A stretch of 64,000 bases of DNA from Martinezella miluonensis (GTDB taxonomy: Bacteria; Pseudomonadota; Alphaproteobacteria; Rhizobiales; Rhizobiaceae), in the NCBI RefSeq assembly GCF_900094545.1, contig NZ_FMAH01000022.1, forward strand, positions 39,876 to 103,875. The letters run 5' to 3'. How positions within the stretch are numbered: the first letter of the stretch is position 1; every line of letters begins with the position of its first letter. Position numbers and translations under genes: made by a program. Positions 37,804-47,022 of this stretch are shown here, one piece after another. A model generated the notes under the pieces. It worked only from the letters and a program-made list of their open reading frames with translations, was not told where the DNA came from and searched no databases.

Positions 37804-38895
37804 ATGAATATCAGAAGTCTTCTTCTCGGTTCGGCCGCCGCTCTGGCAGCTGCATCGGGTGCGCAGGCGGCTGACGCCATCGTGGCCGCCGAGCCGGAAC
37901 CGCTTCAATATGTTCGCATTTGTGATGCCTATGGCCCCGGCTACTTCTTTATTCCGGGCACGGAAACCTGCCTCAAGGTCGGCGGCCGCGTCCGTACCGA
38001 GGGTGAATGGTACGATGCCTACAATGCCAACAGCAAGAACGGCACGCTCTGGCATACCCGTGCAGAACTCGCCGTCGACACAGCGACGGACACCGAATAC
38101 GGCCCGCTGAAGACCAACACGGTTATCCGCTGGGACTGGAACGACGGCAACACGACCAGCACCAAGCTGCTCTGGGCCAATATCAGCCTCGGCGGCTTCC
38201 TCGTCGGTAAAGCTGACTCGCAGTACAACTCCTACATGGGCTATGCCGGCAACGTCATCAACGACGACGTCATCTATGACGGCCCGAAGGAACTCAACCA
38301 GCTGACCTACAAGTATGACGCCGGCAATGGCTTCACGGCTGTCATTTCGGTGGAAGATTCCAACTCCGCAGGCGATACATCTTCCTATGGTGGCGCCTGG
38401 CAGACCGGTAAGGGCAACCACTACGCTCCGGACGTCGTTCTTGGTGCCGGCTACAAGACGGGGGCATGGACCCTCCGGGTCATCGGCGGCTATGACAGCA
38501 TCGTCGAGGAAGGCGCCATCAAGGCTCGTGTCGACGCCGACTTCGGCGCCTTCAAGGCCTTCCTGATGGGCGGCTGGAACACGAACGGCGACAAGCTGAA
38601 CAAATATGCCGGCTCCTATCTCAACGGCAACCGTGCGGCCTGCCCGACCAATGGTGCTGATTGCGGCTGGGGCGATTGGGCCTTCTGGACCGGTGCCAGC
38701 TATCAGCTGACTCCGAAGCTGCAGGCCAATGCCCAGGTTGCCTACACCGAGTCGAAGATCTTCGCCGCAACCGCCAACGTTGCCTGGCGTCCGGTCAAGG
38801 ATCTGCTGGTTCAGCCGGAAGTTTCCTACACGAATTGGGATGCTGCCGATCGCGACCAGTGGGCCGGCGTCCTCCGTTTCGAGCGCAAGTTCTGA
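37804..38895 (+). CDS. ropA: Outer-membrane porin (RopA/Omp2b family)
   Basis: The 363-residue product has a signal peptide of 22 residues ending GAQA. A porin_2 beta-barrel follows with the typical rhizobial segments EPLQYVRICDAYGPGYFFIPGTETCLKVGGRVR (two Cys that probably form a disulphide) and a C-terminal RFERKF ending in Phe, needed for barrel assembly. A Cys pair in the later CPTNGADCGWG loop is also present. It forms a trimeric diffusion channel in the outer membrane. Codon use is strongly biased, consistent with high expression, and a strong terminator follows. Confidence 0.9.
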   Translation: MNIRSLLLGSAAALAAASGAQAADAIVAAEPEPLQYVRICDAYGPGYFFIPGTETCLKVGGRVRTEGEWYDAYNANSKNGTLWHTRAELAVDTATDTEYGPLKTNTVIRWDWNDGNTTSTKLLWANISLGGFLVGKADSQYNSYMGYAGNVINDDVIYDGPKELNQLTYKYDAGNGFTAVISVEDSNSAGDTSSYGGAWQTGKGNHYAPDVVLGAGYKTGAWTLRVIGGYDSIVEEGAIKARVDADFGAFKAFLMGGWNTNGDKLNKYAGSYLNGNRAACPTNGADCGWGDWAFWTGASYQLTPKLQANAQVAYTESKIFAATANVAWRPVKDLLVQPEVSYTNWDAADRDQWAGVLRFERKF

Positions 38896-38966
38896 TCCGA
38901 TCTCGGTTGGGTACCGATGTTAACTCCTGGTGGCGCCCAGCCGTATTGACCTCCGATCAGAAAACG

Positions 38967-39000
38967 GAAAGGCCCGGTTTTCCCGCCGGGCCTTTCTTGC
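38967..39000 (+). terminator. Intrinsic terminator of the porin gene
   Basis: GAAAGGCCCGG (38967-38977) and CCGGGCCTTTC (38986-38996) form an 11-bp stem with an 8-nt loop, followed by TTGC. It lies 70 bp after the stop. The symmetrical A/T flanks could let it serve ndvA too. Confidence 0.8.
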
Positions 39001-39141
39001 ATCTGCGTGTCTGCTTTCCGCCATTCCAGTGTGGATGTTACGGAATGGTTTTGGCAAGGCGGCGACGCAGCCAAGAACTGGGCAAGCAAAAAGCCGGGAG
39101 AGCATCGCTCTCCCGGCTTCCATTTAGGCCCCTTGCGAAGA

Positions 39142-40911
39142 TCAGGCGGCTTCGTGTTCCGTCGTGTGCGCCTTGCGGACTTCTTCGTCCGTCAGGATGC
39201 CGCTGGCGCGCAGCAGGGCGGCGAAACGGCCGTTGCTCTGGCTGAGCTCGTTGAAGCTGCCGTTCTCGATAATGCGGCCGTTGTCGAGGAAGAGAACCAT
39301 ATCGGCCTCGCGTACCGTCGACAGTCGGTGCGCAATGATGAAGGTCGTGCGGTTCTGGCGCAGGTTGTCGATCGCCGCCTTGACCCGGTTTTCGGTTTCG
39401 ACGTCAAGCGCACTCGTGGCTTCGTCGAGCACCAGGATCGGCGCATCCTTCAGGATGGCGCGGGCGATCGCGATACGCTGGCGTTCACCACCAGAGAGCT
39501 TGTTGCCACGCTCGCCGACGCGGGTATCGTAGCCGCTTTCGCGGGTTTCGATGAAGTCGTTGGCGGCGGCGGCCTGGGCTGCACGGATCATTTCTTCCTG
39601 CGTAGCACCTTCGCGGCCGAGGCAGATGTTGTCGCTGATCGAGCGGTTCAGCAGACCGGCATCCTGGAACACGGTGGCGATGAAGCGGCGCAGCGACTTG
39701 CGCGTCACCTTGGTGATGTCGTGACCGTCGACGAGGATCTGGCCCTTCTGCGGGTCGAAGACGCGCTGCAGCAGGTTGACGAGCGTCGTCTTGCCGGCAC
39801 CGGTCGGGCCGACGATGGCGACGGTCTGGCCAGCCTTCACCTTGAAGGAGATGTCGTGCAGGCCCTGCGAGGTATTGGCGAAGCCGAAGGATACATCGCG
39901 GAACTCCACTTCGCCCTTGACGTCCTTGATCTCGGCCAGGCCAGCAGGCTCTTCGCGGTCGCGGACCGAATCTTCCAGCGAGTAGAAGTCTACGAGCTTG
40001 GCGCGAGCCTCGAAAATCTGGTTTGCGAAGTTGCGCAGCTGCTCCAGGCGGCCGATCAACACGTTGGCGAAGGCGATGAAGGTGATCAGCGCGCCAAGGC
40101 TCAGGCTGCCGTCCTGAACGAGAACGGTACCGATCATCAGGATCGCCATCATGGCAACGGTCGAAGCCGTACGGTTCAGCGCGCCGGCAAGAGCCCACCA
40201 GTCAAGAACCGGATACTGGGCGGCCAGCAGGCGTTCAGTGAAGGACTTCAGCGCCTTGGTTTCAGCTTCGATGCGGTTGTAGCTGTGCAGCACCGAGACG
40301 TTGCTGATCGAGTCGCTGACATGCGAGAAGACGGTATTGTAGTGGCTTTCGACCGAGGTCTGGCCGTCCTTCGTGCGGCTCATGACCAGGCGGCCGATGA
40401 ACCAGTAGAAGACGCCGAGCAGGATGAGCACTGCGGACAGGCGCAGATCCATCGACATGGCAGTCGGGATCATGATGACGAGCGCCACGGCGGTCGACAA
40501 ATGGTTGCGCATGAATTCGAGCCACAGGCCGAACAGCGCTTCGCAGGCGCGCAGCAGCGTGTTCAGCGCGCTCGCCGTGCCGCGCTGGCTATGCCAGGAC
40601 AGCGGCATCGAGATGATGCGGCCGAATGCTTCGGTCAGCAGGGAGGCGCGGCGGCCATGCGCGAGACGATCCGCCTCGCGGGACACCACGATGAAAGCGA
40701 CGGCACTGAAGACGGCGAAGCTCGCCCACAGCACCATGGTCGGCGTGACGGCTTCTTTCTTGGCAATGGCGTCGAAGATACGGCCGAACAGAACCGGTTC
40801 GTAAATGGTGGTCATCGCCAACGCGATGTTTGCGATCACGACCATCCACACGCGGTATCGGTACGCGCCAAGATACTTCAGGGCTCTCGCATAGACTTTG
40901 AACAGTGACAC
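39142..40911 (-). CDS. ndvA: Cyclic beta-1,2-glucan ABC exporter
   Basis: The start GTG 40911 gives MSLFKVYARALKYLG, matching the usual NdvA N-terminus, with AGAGG 9 nt upstream; GTG 40920 would overlap that site. The 589-residue half-transporter has six transmembrane helices (about residues 20-310). An ABC domain follows with Walker A GPTGAGKTT, Q-loop FQDAGLLNRSI, signature LSGGERQRIAIARA and Walker B ILVLDEATSALD. NdvA/ChvA exports cyclic beta-1,2-glucan to the periplasm, which is needed for hypo-osmotic growth and nodule invasion. It is divergent from the LuxR gene, in the order known from S. meliloti. Confidence 0.93.
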   Translation of the reverse strand: MSLFKVYARALKYLGAYRYRVWMVVIANIALAMTTIYEPVLFGRIFDAIAKKEAVTPTMVLWASFAVFSAVAFIVVSREADRLAHGRRASLLTEAFGRIISMPLSWHSQRGTASALNTLLRACEALFGLWLEFMRNHLSTAVALVIMIPTAMSMDLRLSAVLILLGVFYWFIGRLVMSRTKDGQTSVESHYNTVFSHVSDSISNVSVLHSYNRIEAETKALKSFTERLLAAQYPVLDWWALAGALNRTASTVAMMAILMIGTVLVQDGSLSLGALITFIAFANVLIGRLEQLRNFANQIFEARAKLVDFYSLEDSVRDREEPAGLAEIKDVKGEVEFRDVSFGFANTSQGLHDISFKVKAGQTVAIVGPTGAGKTTLVNLLQRVFDPQKGQILVDGHDITKVTRKSLRRFIATVFQDAGLLNRSISDNICLGREGATQEEMIRAAQAAAANDFIETRESGYDTRVGERGNKLSGGERQRIAIARAILKDAPILVLDEATSALDVETENRVKAAIDNLRQNRTTFIIAHRLSTVREADMVLFLDNGRIIENGSFNELSQSNGRFAALLRASGILTDEEVRKAHTTEHEAA

Positions 40912-41279
40912 GTCTGGCACCCTCTTTGCATCGGCAAAACTCGGAATGCTCGGATGCTACAGATCGCTACCTGAACCGGCGATTAACGGAATCTGACGCT
41001 GTTTTTTAACGCGAATTTTCGCGTCATACGCGCGCACTTTTTAAGTTGACGCTATCGGTTTTGTTTAAAGTGTGAGAGTTTGATGCTGCCTTGGCGTCGC
41101 ATTGCCACATCGCGCAAGATCTGCCATCCAAGGTTGAATGATAAAAATTTCGCCAAGTACGTTCAATTTTGTGCCGAGCTGAGTATGTTGCCGGCAATTG
41201 GATGCGCTTTGGACGAGGCGGGACACCGTTCTGGATGTCAGCGCGCCAGCAATTCAGGCTGCGAAGCCAAGAGGTAGAT
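40912..41279. promoter_or_regulatory. Divergent ndvA / LuxR-gene regulatory region with a palindrome
   Basis: The shared upstream region holds ACGCGAA (41009-41015) / TTCGCGT (41018-41024), an inverted repeat with a 2-nt centre, flanked by T- and A-rich runs. TTGACG at about 41046 could be a -35 element for the LuxR gene. AGAGG (41269-41273) is its ribosome site. Whether the palindrome is a regulator site is not known. Confidence 0.4.
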
Positions 41280-42020
41280 GTGAATATCCATTCGTTGTTA
41301 CAGCTGCTTGTAGTCATCGAAGAATGCAAGCTAGCCAAGAATGTCGTGTCCGAACTCGAGGTGGTGCTCCGTTCCTACAAGTTCGATTTCTACGGCCTGC
41401 TGCGGCAGCCCCGGCCGAATATCGAGCTTGCGAGTTTTATTCTTGCTGGCCGCTGGCCCGAAAAATGGCCGCTGACCTATGAAAACAAGCGCTATATGCT
41501 TGTCGATCCGGTTGCGCGGCATCTCAGCCGGGCGCAGCGGCCCTTCCGCTGGCGCGACGCCGTGACCGCGCTCAAGAGCGATCCGTTACGGCGGCGCATG
41601 GAGCAGATGATGGCGGATGCCCGTGCCAACGGGCTGGTCGACGGCTACATCTTTCCTATTCACGGACGCAATGGCCTGCTCGGCAGCATGACTATCGGCG
41701 GCGATGCCGTCGATTTGTCACCGACGGAGCTTTCGCTCTTCGATGCGGTGGCCAGGAAGACGTTCTGGCGGCTTCTGGAGCTGCGCGACGAGGCGAAATC
41801 GCTGGAGGAAGCCACCAAGGTCGATGCGAAACTGACTAAGCGCGAGATGGAGGTGCTGAGCCACCTGGCCGAAGGCATGACGTCGATCGAGATCAGCCGC
41901 CTGCTGGTGATCTCCAACCATACCGTCGACTGGTATATGAACAGCATCCAGGACAAGCTGAGGGCGAAGAACCGGCAGCACATTGTCGCAATCGCTTTCA
42001 GAAACGGTCTTATTCCGTAG
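41280..42020 (+). CDS. expR: LuxR-family quorum-sensing regulator, probable ExpR orthologue
   Basis: GTG 41280 is chosen as start (AGAGG upstream; product VNIHSLLQLLVVIEECK of 246 residues, the usual length), although longer frames exist. The autoinducer-binding domain keeps the invariant pattern W-x3-Y-x4-Y (WPLTYENKRY), DP, and PFRW. The C-terminal GerE helix-turn-helix begins LTKREMEVLSHLAEG and ends KNRQHIVAIAFRNGLI. No luxI gene lies nearby, so this is a LuxR solo. The position between ndvA and pyc is that of expR in S. meliloti, the regulator of exopolysaccharide and motility genes. The orthology is inferred from synteny. Confidence 0.8.
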   Translation: MNIHSLLQLLVVIEECKLAKNVVSELEVVLRSYKFDFYGLLRQPRPNIELASFILAGRWPEKWPLTYENKRYMLVDPVARHLSRAQRPFRWRDAVTALKSDPLRRRMEQMMADARANGLVDGYIFPIHGRNGLLGSMTIGGDAVDLSPTELSLFDAVARKTFWRLLELRDEAKSLEEATKVDAKLTKREMEVLSHLAEGMTSIEISRLLVISNHTVDWYMNSIQDKLRAKNRQHIVAIAFRNGLIP

Positions 42021-42135
42021 CGGCAACTATTTTGATTTCTGGCAGCATGAGGAAATTGAACTTCGTGTGACAAGAAGTTAAGAATTTTCTTCGCGGGTGC
42101 AGCATTGCCCGTTTCGATGCCGTGAGGAGACTGCA

Positions 42136-45100
42136 TTGCCCATTTCCAAGATCCTGGTTGCCAACCGTTCCGAAATCGCCATCCGCGTATTCCGCGCCGC
42201 CAACGAGCTTGGCATAAAAACGGTGGCCATCTGGGCCGAGGAAGACAAACTCGCGCTGCATCGCTTCAAGGCGGATGAGAGCTATCAGGTGGGCCGCGGC
42301 CCGCATCTTGCCCGCGATCTTGGGCCGATCGAGAGCTATCTGTCGATCGACGAGATCATCCGCGTCGCCAAGCTTTCCGGTGCCGATGCCATCCATCCCG
42401 GCTATGGCCTTCTGTCGGAAAGCCCGGAATTCGTCGATGCCTGCGATGCCGCCGGCATCATCTTCATCGGCCCGCGCGCCGACACGATGCGCCAGCTCGG
42501 CAACAAGGTTGCGGCGCGCAATCTGGCAATCTCGGTCGGCGTGCCCGTCGTGCCGGCAACCGAGCCGCTGCCGGAAGACATGACGGAAGTTGCCCGTATG
42601 GCCGAGGAGATCGGATATCCGGTCATGCTCAAGGCTTCCTGGGGCGGCGGTGGCCGCGGCATGCGCGTCATTCGCTCCAAGGCCGATCTCGCCAAGGAGG
42701 TGACGGAAGCCAAGCGCGAGGCGAAGGCCGCCTTCGGCAAGGACGAGGTCTATCTCGAAAAGCTCGTCGAGCGCGCGCGCCATGTCGAAAGTCAGATCCT
42801 CGGCGATACGCACGGCAATGTCGTGCATCTGTTCGAGCGCGACTGTTCGGTGCAGCGCCGTAATCAGAAGGTTGTCGAGCGCGCGCCGGCACCCTATCTC
42901 AGCGATGCGCAGCGCCAGGAGCTCGCCGCCTATTCGCTGAAGATCGCCGGAGCAACCAACTATGTCGGCGCCGGCACCGTCGAATATCTGATGGATGCCG
43001 ATACCGGCAAATTCTACTTCATCGAAGTCAATCCGCGCATCCAGGTCGAGCACACGGTAACCGAAGTCGTCACCGGTATCGATATCGTCAAGGCGCAGAT
43101 CCATATTCTCGACGGCTTTGCCATCGGCACGCCGGAATCGGGCGTGCCGCGCCAAGAGGACATCCGCCTCAACGGCCATGCGCTGCAGTGCCGCGTGACG
43201 ACGGAAGATCCGGAGCATAATTTCATCCCGGATTACGGCCGCATCACCGCCTATCGCTCGGCGTCTGGCTTCGGCATCCGTCTCGATGGCGGCACCTCCT
43301 ATACCGGCGCGATCATCACCCGCTACTACGATCCGCTGCTGGTGAAGGTGACCGCCTGGGCGCCGAACCCGCAGGAGGCGATCGCCCGCATGGACCGCGC
43401 GCTGCGCGAATTCCGCATCCGCGGCGTGGCGACCAACCTCACTTTCCTCGAAGCAATCATCACCCATCCGAAATTCCGCGACAACAGCTATACGACGCGC
43501 TTCATCGACACGACGCCGGAGCTGTTCCAGCAGGTCAAGCGCCAGGACCGCGCCACCAAGCTTTTGACCTATCTCGCCGACGTCACCGTCAACGGCCATC
43601 CGGAAACGCGCGGCCGGCCGATGCCCTCGCCGAAGGCTGCCAACCCGGTGCTGCCCTATATCGACAGCAATATTCCCGATGGCACCAAGCAGCGGCTGGA
43701 CAAGCTCGGTCCGCAGAAATTCGCCGAATGGATGCGCGGCGAAAAGCGGGTGTTGATGACCGACACGACGATGCGCGACGGCCATCAATCGCTGCTCGCC
43801 ACGCGCATGCGCACCTATGACATCGCCAGCGTCGCCGGCACCTATGCGCGCGCCCTGCCGCAGCTTCTGTCGCTGGAATGCTGGGGTGGCGCCACCTTCG
43901 ACGTCTCCATGCGCTTCCTCACCGAAGACCCGTGGGAGCGCCTGTCGCTGATCCGCGAGGGTGCGCCGAACCTGCTGCTGCAGATGCTGTTGCGCGGCGC
44001 CAACGGCGTCGGCTACACCAACTATCCCGACAATGTCGTCAAATATTTCGTCCGCCAGGCGGCCAAGGGCGGCATCGATCTCTTCCGCGTCTTCGACTGC
44101 CTGAACTGGGTCGAGAACATGCGCGTGTCGATGGATGCCGTCATCGAAGAGAACAAGCTCTGCGAGGCGGCGATCTGCTATACGGGCGATATCCTCAATT
44201 CCGCCCGCCCGAAATATGATCTGAAGTATTATACGGATCTCGCCGTCGAGCTGGAAAAGGCTGGTGCCCATATCATCGCGCTGAAGGACATGGCCGGCCT
44301 GTTGAAGCCGGCTGCGGCCAAGGTGCTGTTCAAGGCGCTGCGCGAGGCAACCGGGCTGCCGATCCATTTCCATACGCACGACACGTCGGGTATCGCAGCC
44401 GCCACCGTGCTGGCCGCGGTCGACGCCGGCGTCGATGCCGTGGATGCGGCAATGGACGCGCTGTCCGGCAATACCTCGCAGCCCTGCCTGGGTTCGATCG
44501 TCGAGGCGCTCAAAGGGTCCGAACGCGATCCGGGCCTCGATCCCGAGTGGATCCGCCGTATCTCCTTCTATTGGGAAGCCGTGCGCAACCAGTATGCCGC
44601 CTTCGAAAGCGATCTCAAGGGACCGGCCTCGGAAGTCTATCTGCACGAAATGCCTGGGGGACAGTTCACCAACCTCAAGGAGCAGGCGCGTTCGCTCGGT
44701 CTTGAGACCCGCTGGCACCAGGTGGCGCAGGCCTATGCCGACGCCAACCAGATGTTCGGCGATATCGTCAAGGTAACGCCGTCCTCCAAGGTTGTCGGCG
44801 ACATGGCGCTGATGATGGTGAGCCAGGACCTGACGGTTGCCGATGTCGAGAACCCCGCCAAGGATATTGCCTTCCCGGACTCGGTCGTGTCCATGCTGAA
44901 GGGCGATCTTGGCCAGCCGCCGTCCGGATGGCCGAAAGCGCTGCAGAAGAAGGCGCTGAAGGGCGACAAGCCCTATGTCGTCCGTCCCGGCTCGCTGCTT
45001 GCCGAAGCCGATCTCGATGCGGAGCGCAAAGTCATCGAGACCAAGCTGGAACGCAAGGTCGGCGATTTCGAATTCGCCTCCTACCTGATGTATCCGAAGG

Positions 45101-45597
45101 TGTTCACCGACTATGCGCTGGCGGCCGACACCTACGGCCCGGTCTCGGTGCTGCCGACGCCGGCCTATTTCTACGGGTTGAAGGAAGGCGACGAGCTGTT
45201 TGCCGAAATCGAGAAGGGCAAGACACTCGTCATTGTCAACCAGGCGATGACGGCGACCGATGAGAAGGGCATGGTCACGGTGTTCTTCGAACTCAACGGC
45301 CAGCCGCGTCGCATCAAGGTGCCGGATCGCGCCCATGGTGCTTCGGGAGCCGCTGTCCGCCGCAAGGCGGAGCCGGGCAATGCCGCCCATGTCGGTGCGC
45401 CGATGCCGGGCGTCATCTCCACGGTCTTCGTCTCGCCCGGCCAGGCGATCAAGGCCGGCGACGTGCTGGTTTCGATCGAAGCCATGAAGATGGAGACGGC
45501 GCTGCACGCCGAAAAGGACGGCACGATCTCCGAGGTGCTGGTGCGCGCCGGCGACCAGATCGATGCCAAGGATCTGCTCGTCGTCTACGGCGCGTAA
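42136..45597 (+). CDS. pyc: Pyruvate carboxylase
   Basis: TTG 42136, with TGAGGAGA upstream, gives a product starting MPISKILVANRSEIAIRVFRAANELG, as in R. etli Pyc, and 1153 residues long (R. etli is 1154). The biotin carboxylase domain (about 1-450) has KASWGGGGRGMR and EVNPRIQVEHTVTE. The carboxyltransferase domain (about 530-810) has TDTTMRDGHQSLLATR and FHTHDTSG. The biotinyl domain has AMKMET with the biotinylated Lys near 1118. It makes oxaloacetate from pyruvate, CO2 and ATP, activated by acetyl-CoA, and is the anaplerotic route on sugars. Confidence 0.96.
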   Translation: MPISKILVANRSEIAIRVFRAANELGIKTVAIWAEEDKLALHRFKADESYQVGRGPHLARDLGPIESYLSIDEIIRVAKLSGADAIHPGYGLLSESPEFVDACDAAGIIFIGPRADTMRQLGNKVAARNLAISVGVPVVPATEPLPEDMTEVARMAEEIGYPVMLKASWGGGGRGMRVIRSKADLAKEVTEAKREAKAAFGKDEVYLEKLVERARHVESQILGDTHGNVVHLFERDCSVQRRNQKVVERAPAPYLSDAQRQELAAYSLKIAGATNYVGAGTVEYLMDADTGKFYFIEVNPRIQVEHTVTEVVTGIDIVKAQIHILDGFAIGTPESGVPRQEDIRLNGHALQCRVTTEDPEHNFIPDYGRITAYRSASGFGIRLDGGTSYTGAIITRYYDPLLVKVTAWAPNPQEAIARMDRALREFRIRGVATNLTFLEAIITHPKFRDNSYTTRFIDTTPELFQQVKRQDRATKLLTYLADVTVNGHPETRGRPMPSPKAANPVLPYIDSNIPDGTKQRLDKLGPQKFAEWMRGEKRVLMTDTTMRDGHQSLLATRMRTYDIASVAGTYARALPQLLSLECWGGATFDVSMRFLTEDPWERLSLIREGAPNLLLQMLLRGANGVGYTNYPDNVVKYFVRQAAKGGIDLFRVFDCLNWVENMRVSMDAVIEENKLCEAAICYTGDILNSARPKYDLKYYTDLAVELEKAGAHIIALKDMAGLLKPAAAKVLFKALREATGLPIHFHTHDTSGIAAATVLAAVDAGVDAVDAAMDALSGNTSQPCLGSIVEALKGSERDPGLDPEWIRRISFYWEAVRNQYAAFESDLKGPASEVYLHEMPGGQFTNLKEQARSLGLETRWHQVAQAYADANQMFGDIVKVTPSSKVVGDMALMMVSQDLTVADVENPAKDIAFPDSVVSMLKGDLGQPPSGWPKALQKKALKGDKPYVVRPGSLLAEADLDAERKVIETKLERKVGDFEFASYLMYPKVFTDYALAADTYGPVSVLPTPAYFYGLKEGDELFAEIEKGKTLVIVNQAMTATDEKGMVTVFFELNGQPRRIKVPDRAHGASGAAVRRKAEPGNAAHVGAPMPGVISTVFVSPGQAIKAGDVLVSIEAMKMETALHAEKDGTISEVLVRAGDQIDAKDLLVVYGA

Positions 45598-45647
45598 TCG
45601 GCAAGGGTCGGTTTTCGAACCGAGCCGCTGACTGGGATGTGGAATGT

Positions 45648-45691
45648 CTTCGTCGCAAGGCCGCGCTGTTACAGCCGGCCTTGCGACGAAG
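45648..45691. terminator. Bidirectional terminator between pyc and the efflux gene
   Basis: CTTCGTCGCAAGGCCG (45648-45663) and CGGCCTTGCGACGAAG (45676-45691) form a perfect 16-bp inverted repeat around a 12-nt loop, placed between the convergent genes. There is no T-run, so stem stability would do the work. Confidence 0.65.
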
Positions 45692-45697
45692 ATGCCT

Positions 45698-46954
45698 TCA
45701 TCTCGTTGTGTGAGCCTGCCGCTCTGCGAAGGCTGCCCAAAAGGCCGCCAGCAGCGCGAGCACTGCCGATACCAGCAGTAGTGTAAATAGAGCGTGGATC
45801 GTCGGCGATCGGGCGAGAAACAGGCCGGCGACGGAGCCTATCAGCGCGCCGCCTGATATCCTCATGGCGGCGGCCAGACCAGCAGCTGTTCCGACCATGT
45901 CCGGCCGTACCGACATTGCGCCGCTGTTGGCAGCCGGCATGGTCAGCCCGTTGCCGAGGCCGATGAACATGCAAGGACCGAAGAGCGCCAGAACATGTGT
46001 CATGCCCAATAGCGAAAGAGCGAGGCCGGTCGTCAGGCCGATGCAGGTGAGAAGCCGCGCGATGACAAGGATCATGCCGAGCGGGATTCTTGCCCCGTAG
46101 CGGCCGGCCAGGTAGCTGCCCAGAACGAAGCCGGTGGGAATCAGGCCCATGTAGAAGCCGAGCTTGGCGCTCGATCCGCCGAGCGTATCGCCTATCGTGA
46201 GCGGCGCTCCTCCGAGGAAGACATAAAGCACGCCCATCGAGCAGGCCATGCAGAGGGTGTAGGCCCAAAAACGCGCCGAACGCAAAAGCAGCGCGTAGGA
46301 GGCAACGTAGTTTCTGCGCGCACCCGACGCGGGCGCTCTCGATCCCTTCAATTCGTGCATGGACAGGACGAAGGCGGCAACACCGAAGATTGCGAGGACA
46401 ATGAAGCTGGCGCGCCAGCCGAAAAACTCGTCCAGTGAGCCGCCGAACAGAGGTCCAACCATGGGCGCAAGCGCCCATCCCATGGCGAGATAGCCGAATT
46501 TGCTGGCCGCTTCGCGCTCGTCGGATGTCTCCTTGATGACGACAAGCGCAACGGAGTAGCACGGCCCGATGCAGGCCTGCATCGCGCGGAAGACGAGAAA
46601 GGTGCCGATATCAGGAGCGAGAACGCAGCCGATCGAGGCGATGATAAAAATGGAAAGCGCCGTCAGGACGACCGGCCTGCGGCCGAAGCGATCCGATATC
46701 GCGCCGCCGATGGCCTCAAGCAAGGCGGTGACGAAAGAGAAGCCGGCGACCGAGAGGTTCACGAGGGCGAAATCGGCATGGAATGCCGCTGAAATCTTCG
46801 GCAGCGACGGCAGGATCATGTTGACCGGCAGCACGGCAAGGGCGGAAAGCAGGATGAGGGTCGTCAGCCGCGGCCGTGTGGCTGCACTTTCGGCTGTCGT
46901 GTCTTCGATTGCTTGTGTGGATGAACTTTCGATGCGGCTCTTTGTGCGCGTCAT
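45698..46954 (-). CDS. Bcr/CflA-type multidrug efflux MFS transporter
   Basis: The 418-residue product has 12 predicted transmembrane helices after a 30-residue polar N-terminus. It has the MFS motif A GGAISDRFGRRPVV between helices 2 and 3, LPVNMILPSLP in helix 1 and GPLFGGSLDEFFGWRASF between helices 5 and 6, the pattern of the Bcr/CflA drug:H+ antiporter group. Such pumps export bicyclomycin, chloramphenicol, sulphonamides or cysteine derivatives; the substrate here is unknown. The gene is preceded by a leader ORF, alternative hairpins and a terminator (47023-47140), implying attenuation control. Confidence 0.85.
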   Translation of the reverse strand: MTRTKSRIESSSTQAIEDTTAESAATRPRLTTLILLSALAVLPVNMILPSLPKISAAFHADFALVNLSVAGFSFVTALLEAIGGAISDRFGRRPVVLTALSIFIIASIGCVLAPDIGTFLVFRAMQACIGPCYSVALVVIKETSDEREAASKFGYLAMGWALAPMVGPLFGGSLDEFFGWRASFIVLAIFGVAAFVLSMHELKGSRAPASGARRNYVASYALLLRSARFWAYTLCMACSMGVLYVFLGGAPLTIGDTLGGSSAKLGFYMGLIPTGFVLGSYLAGRYGARIPLGMILVIARLLTCIGLTTGLALSLLGMTHVLALFGPCMFIGLGNGLTMPAANSGAMSVRPDMVGTAAGLAAAMRISGGALIGSVAGLFLARSPTIHALFTLLLVSAVLALLAAFWAAFAERQAHTTR

Positions 46955-47022
46955 GGCCTTGTCCGTCGCGTGGGTGGGAAGTCGAGGAAGATCTGACGGG
47001 CGCCGCCTTGTTTCAGGGCAAT

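Noticed and set aside
39007..40908. Plus-strand open frame of about 633 codons opposite ndvA
   Set aside because: Antisense shadow of a well-supported ABC exporter gene, with no homology in the translation.
42010..45507. Antisense open frame of about 1165 codons covering almost all of pyc
   Set aside because: It mirrors the GC-rich third positions of pyc; the translation has no recognisable domain and no promoter or ribosome site was seen.
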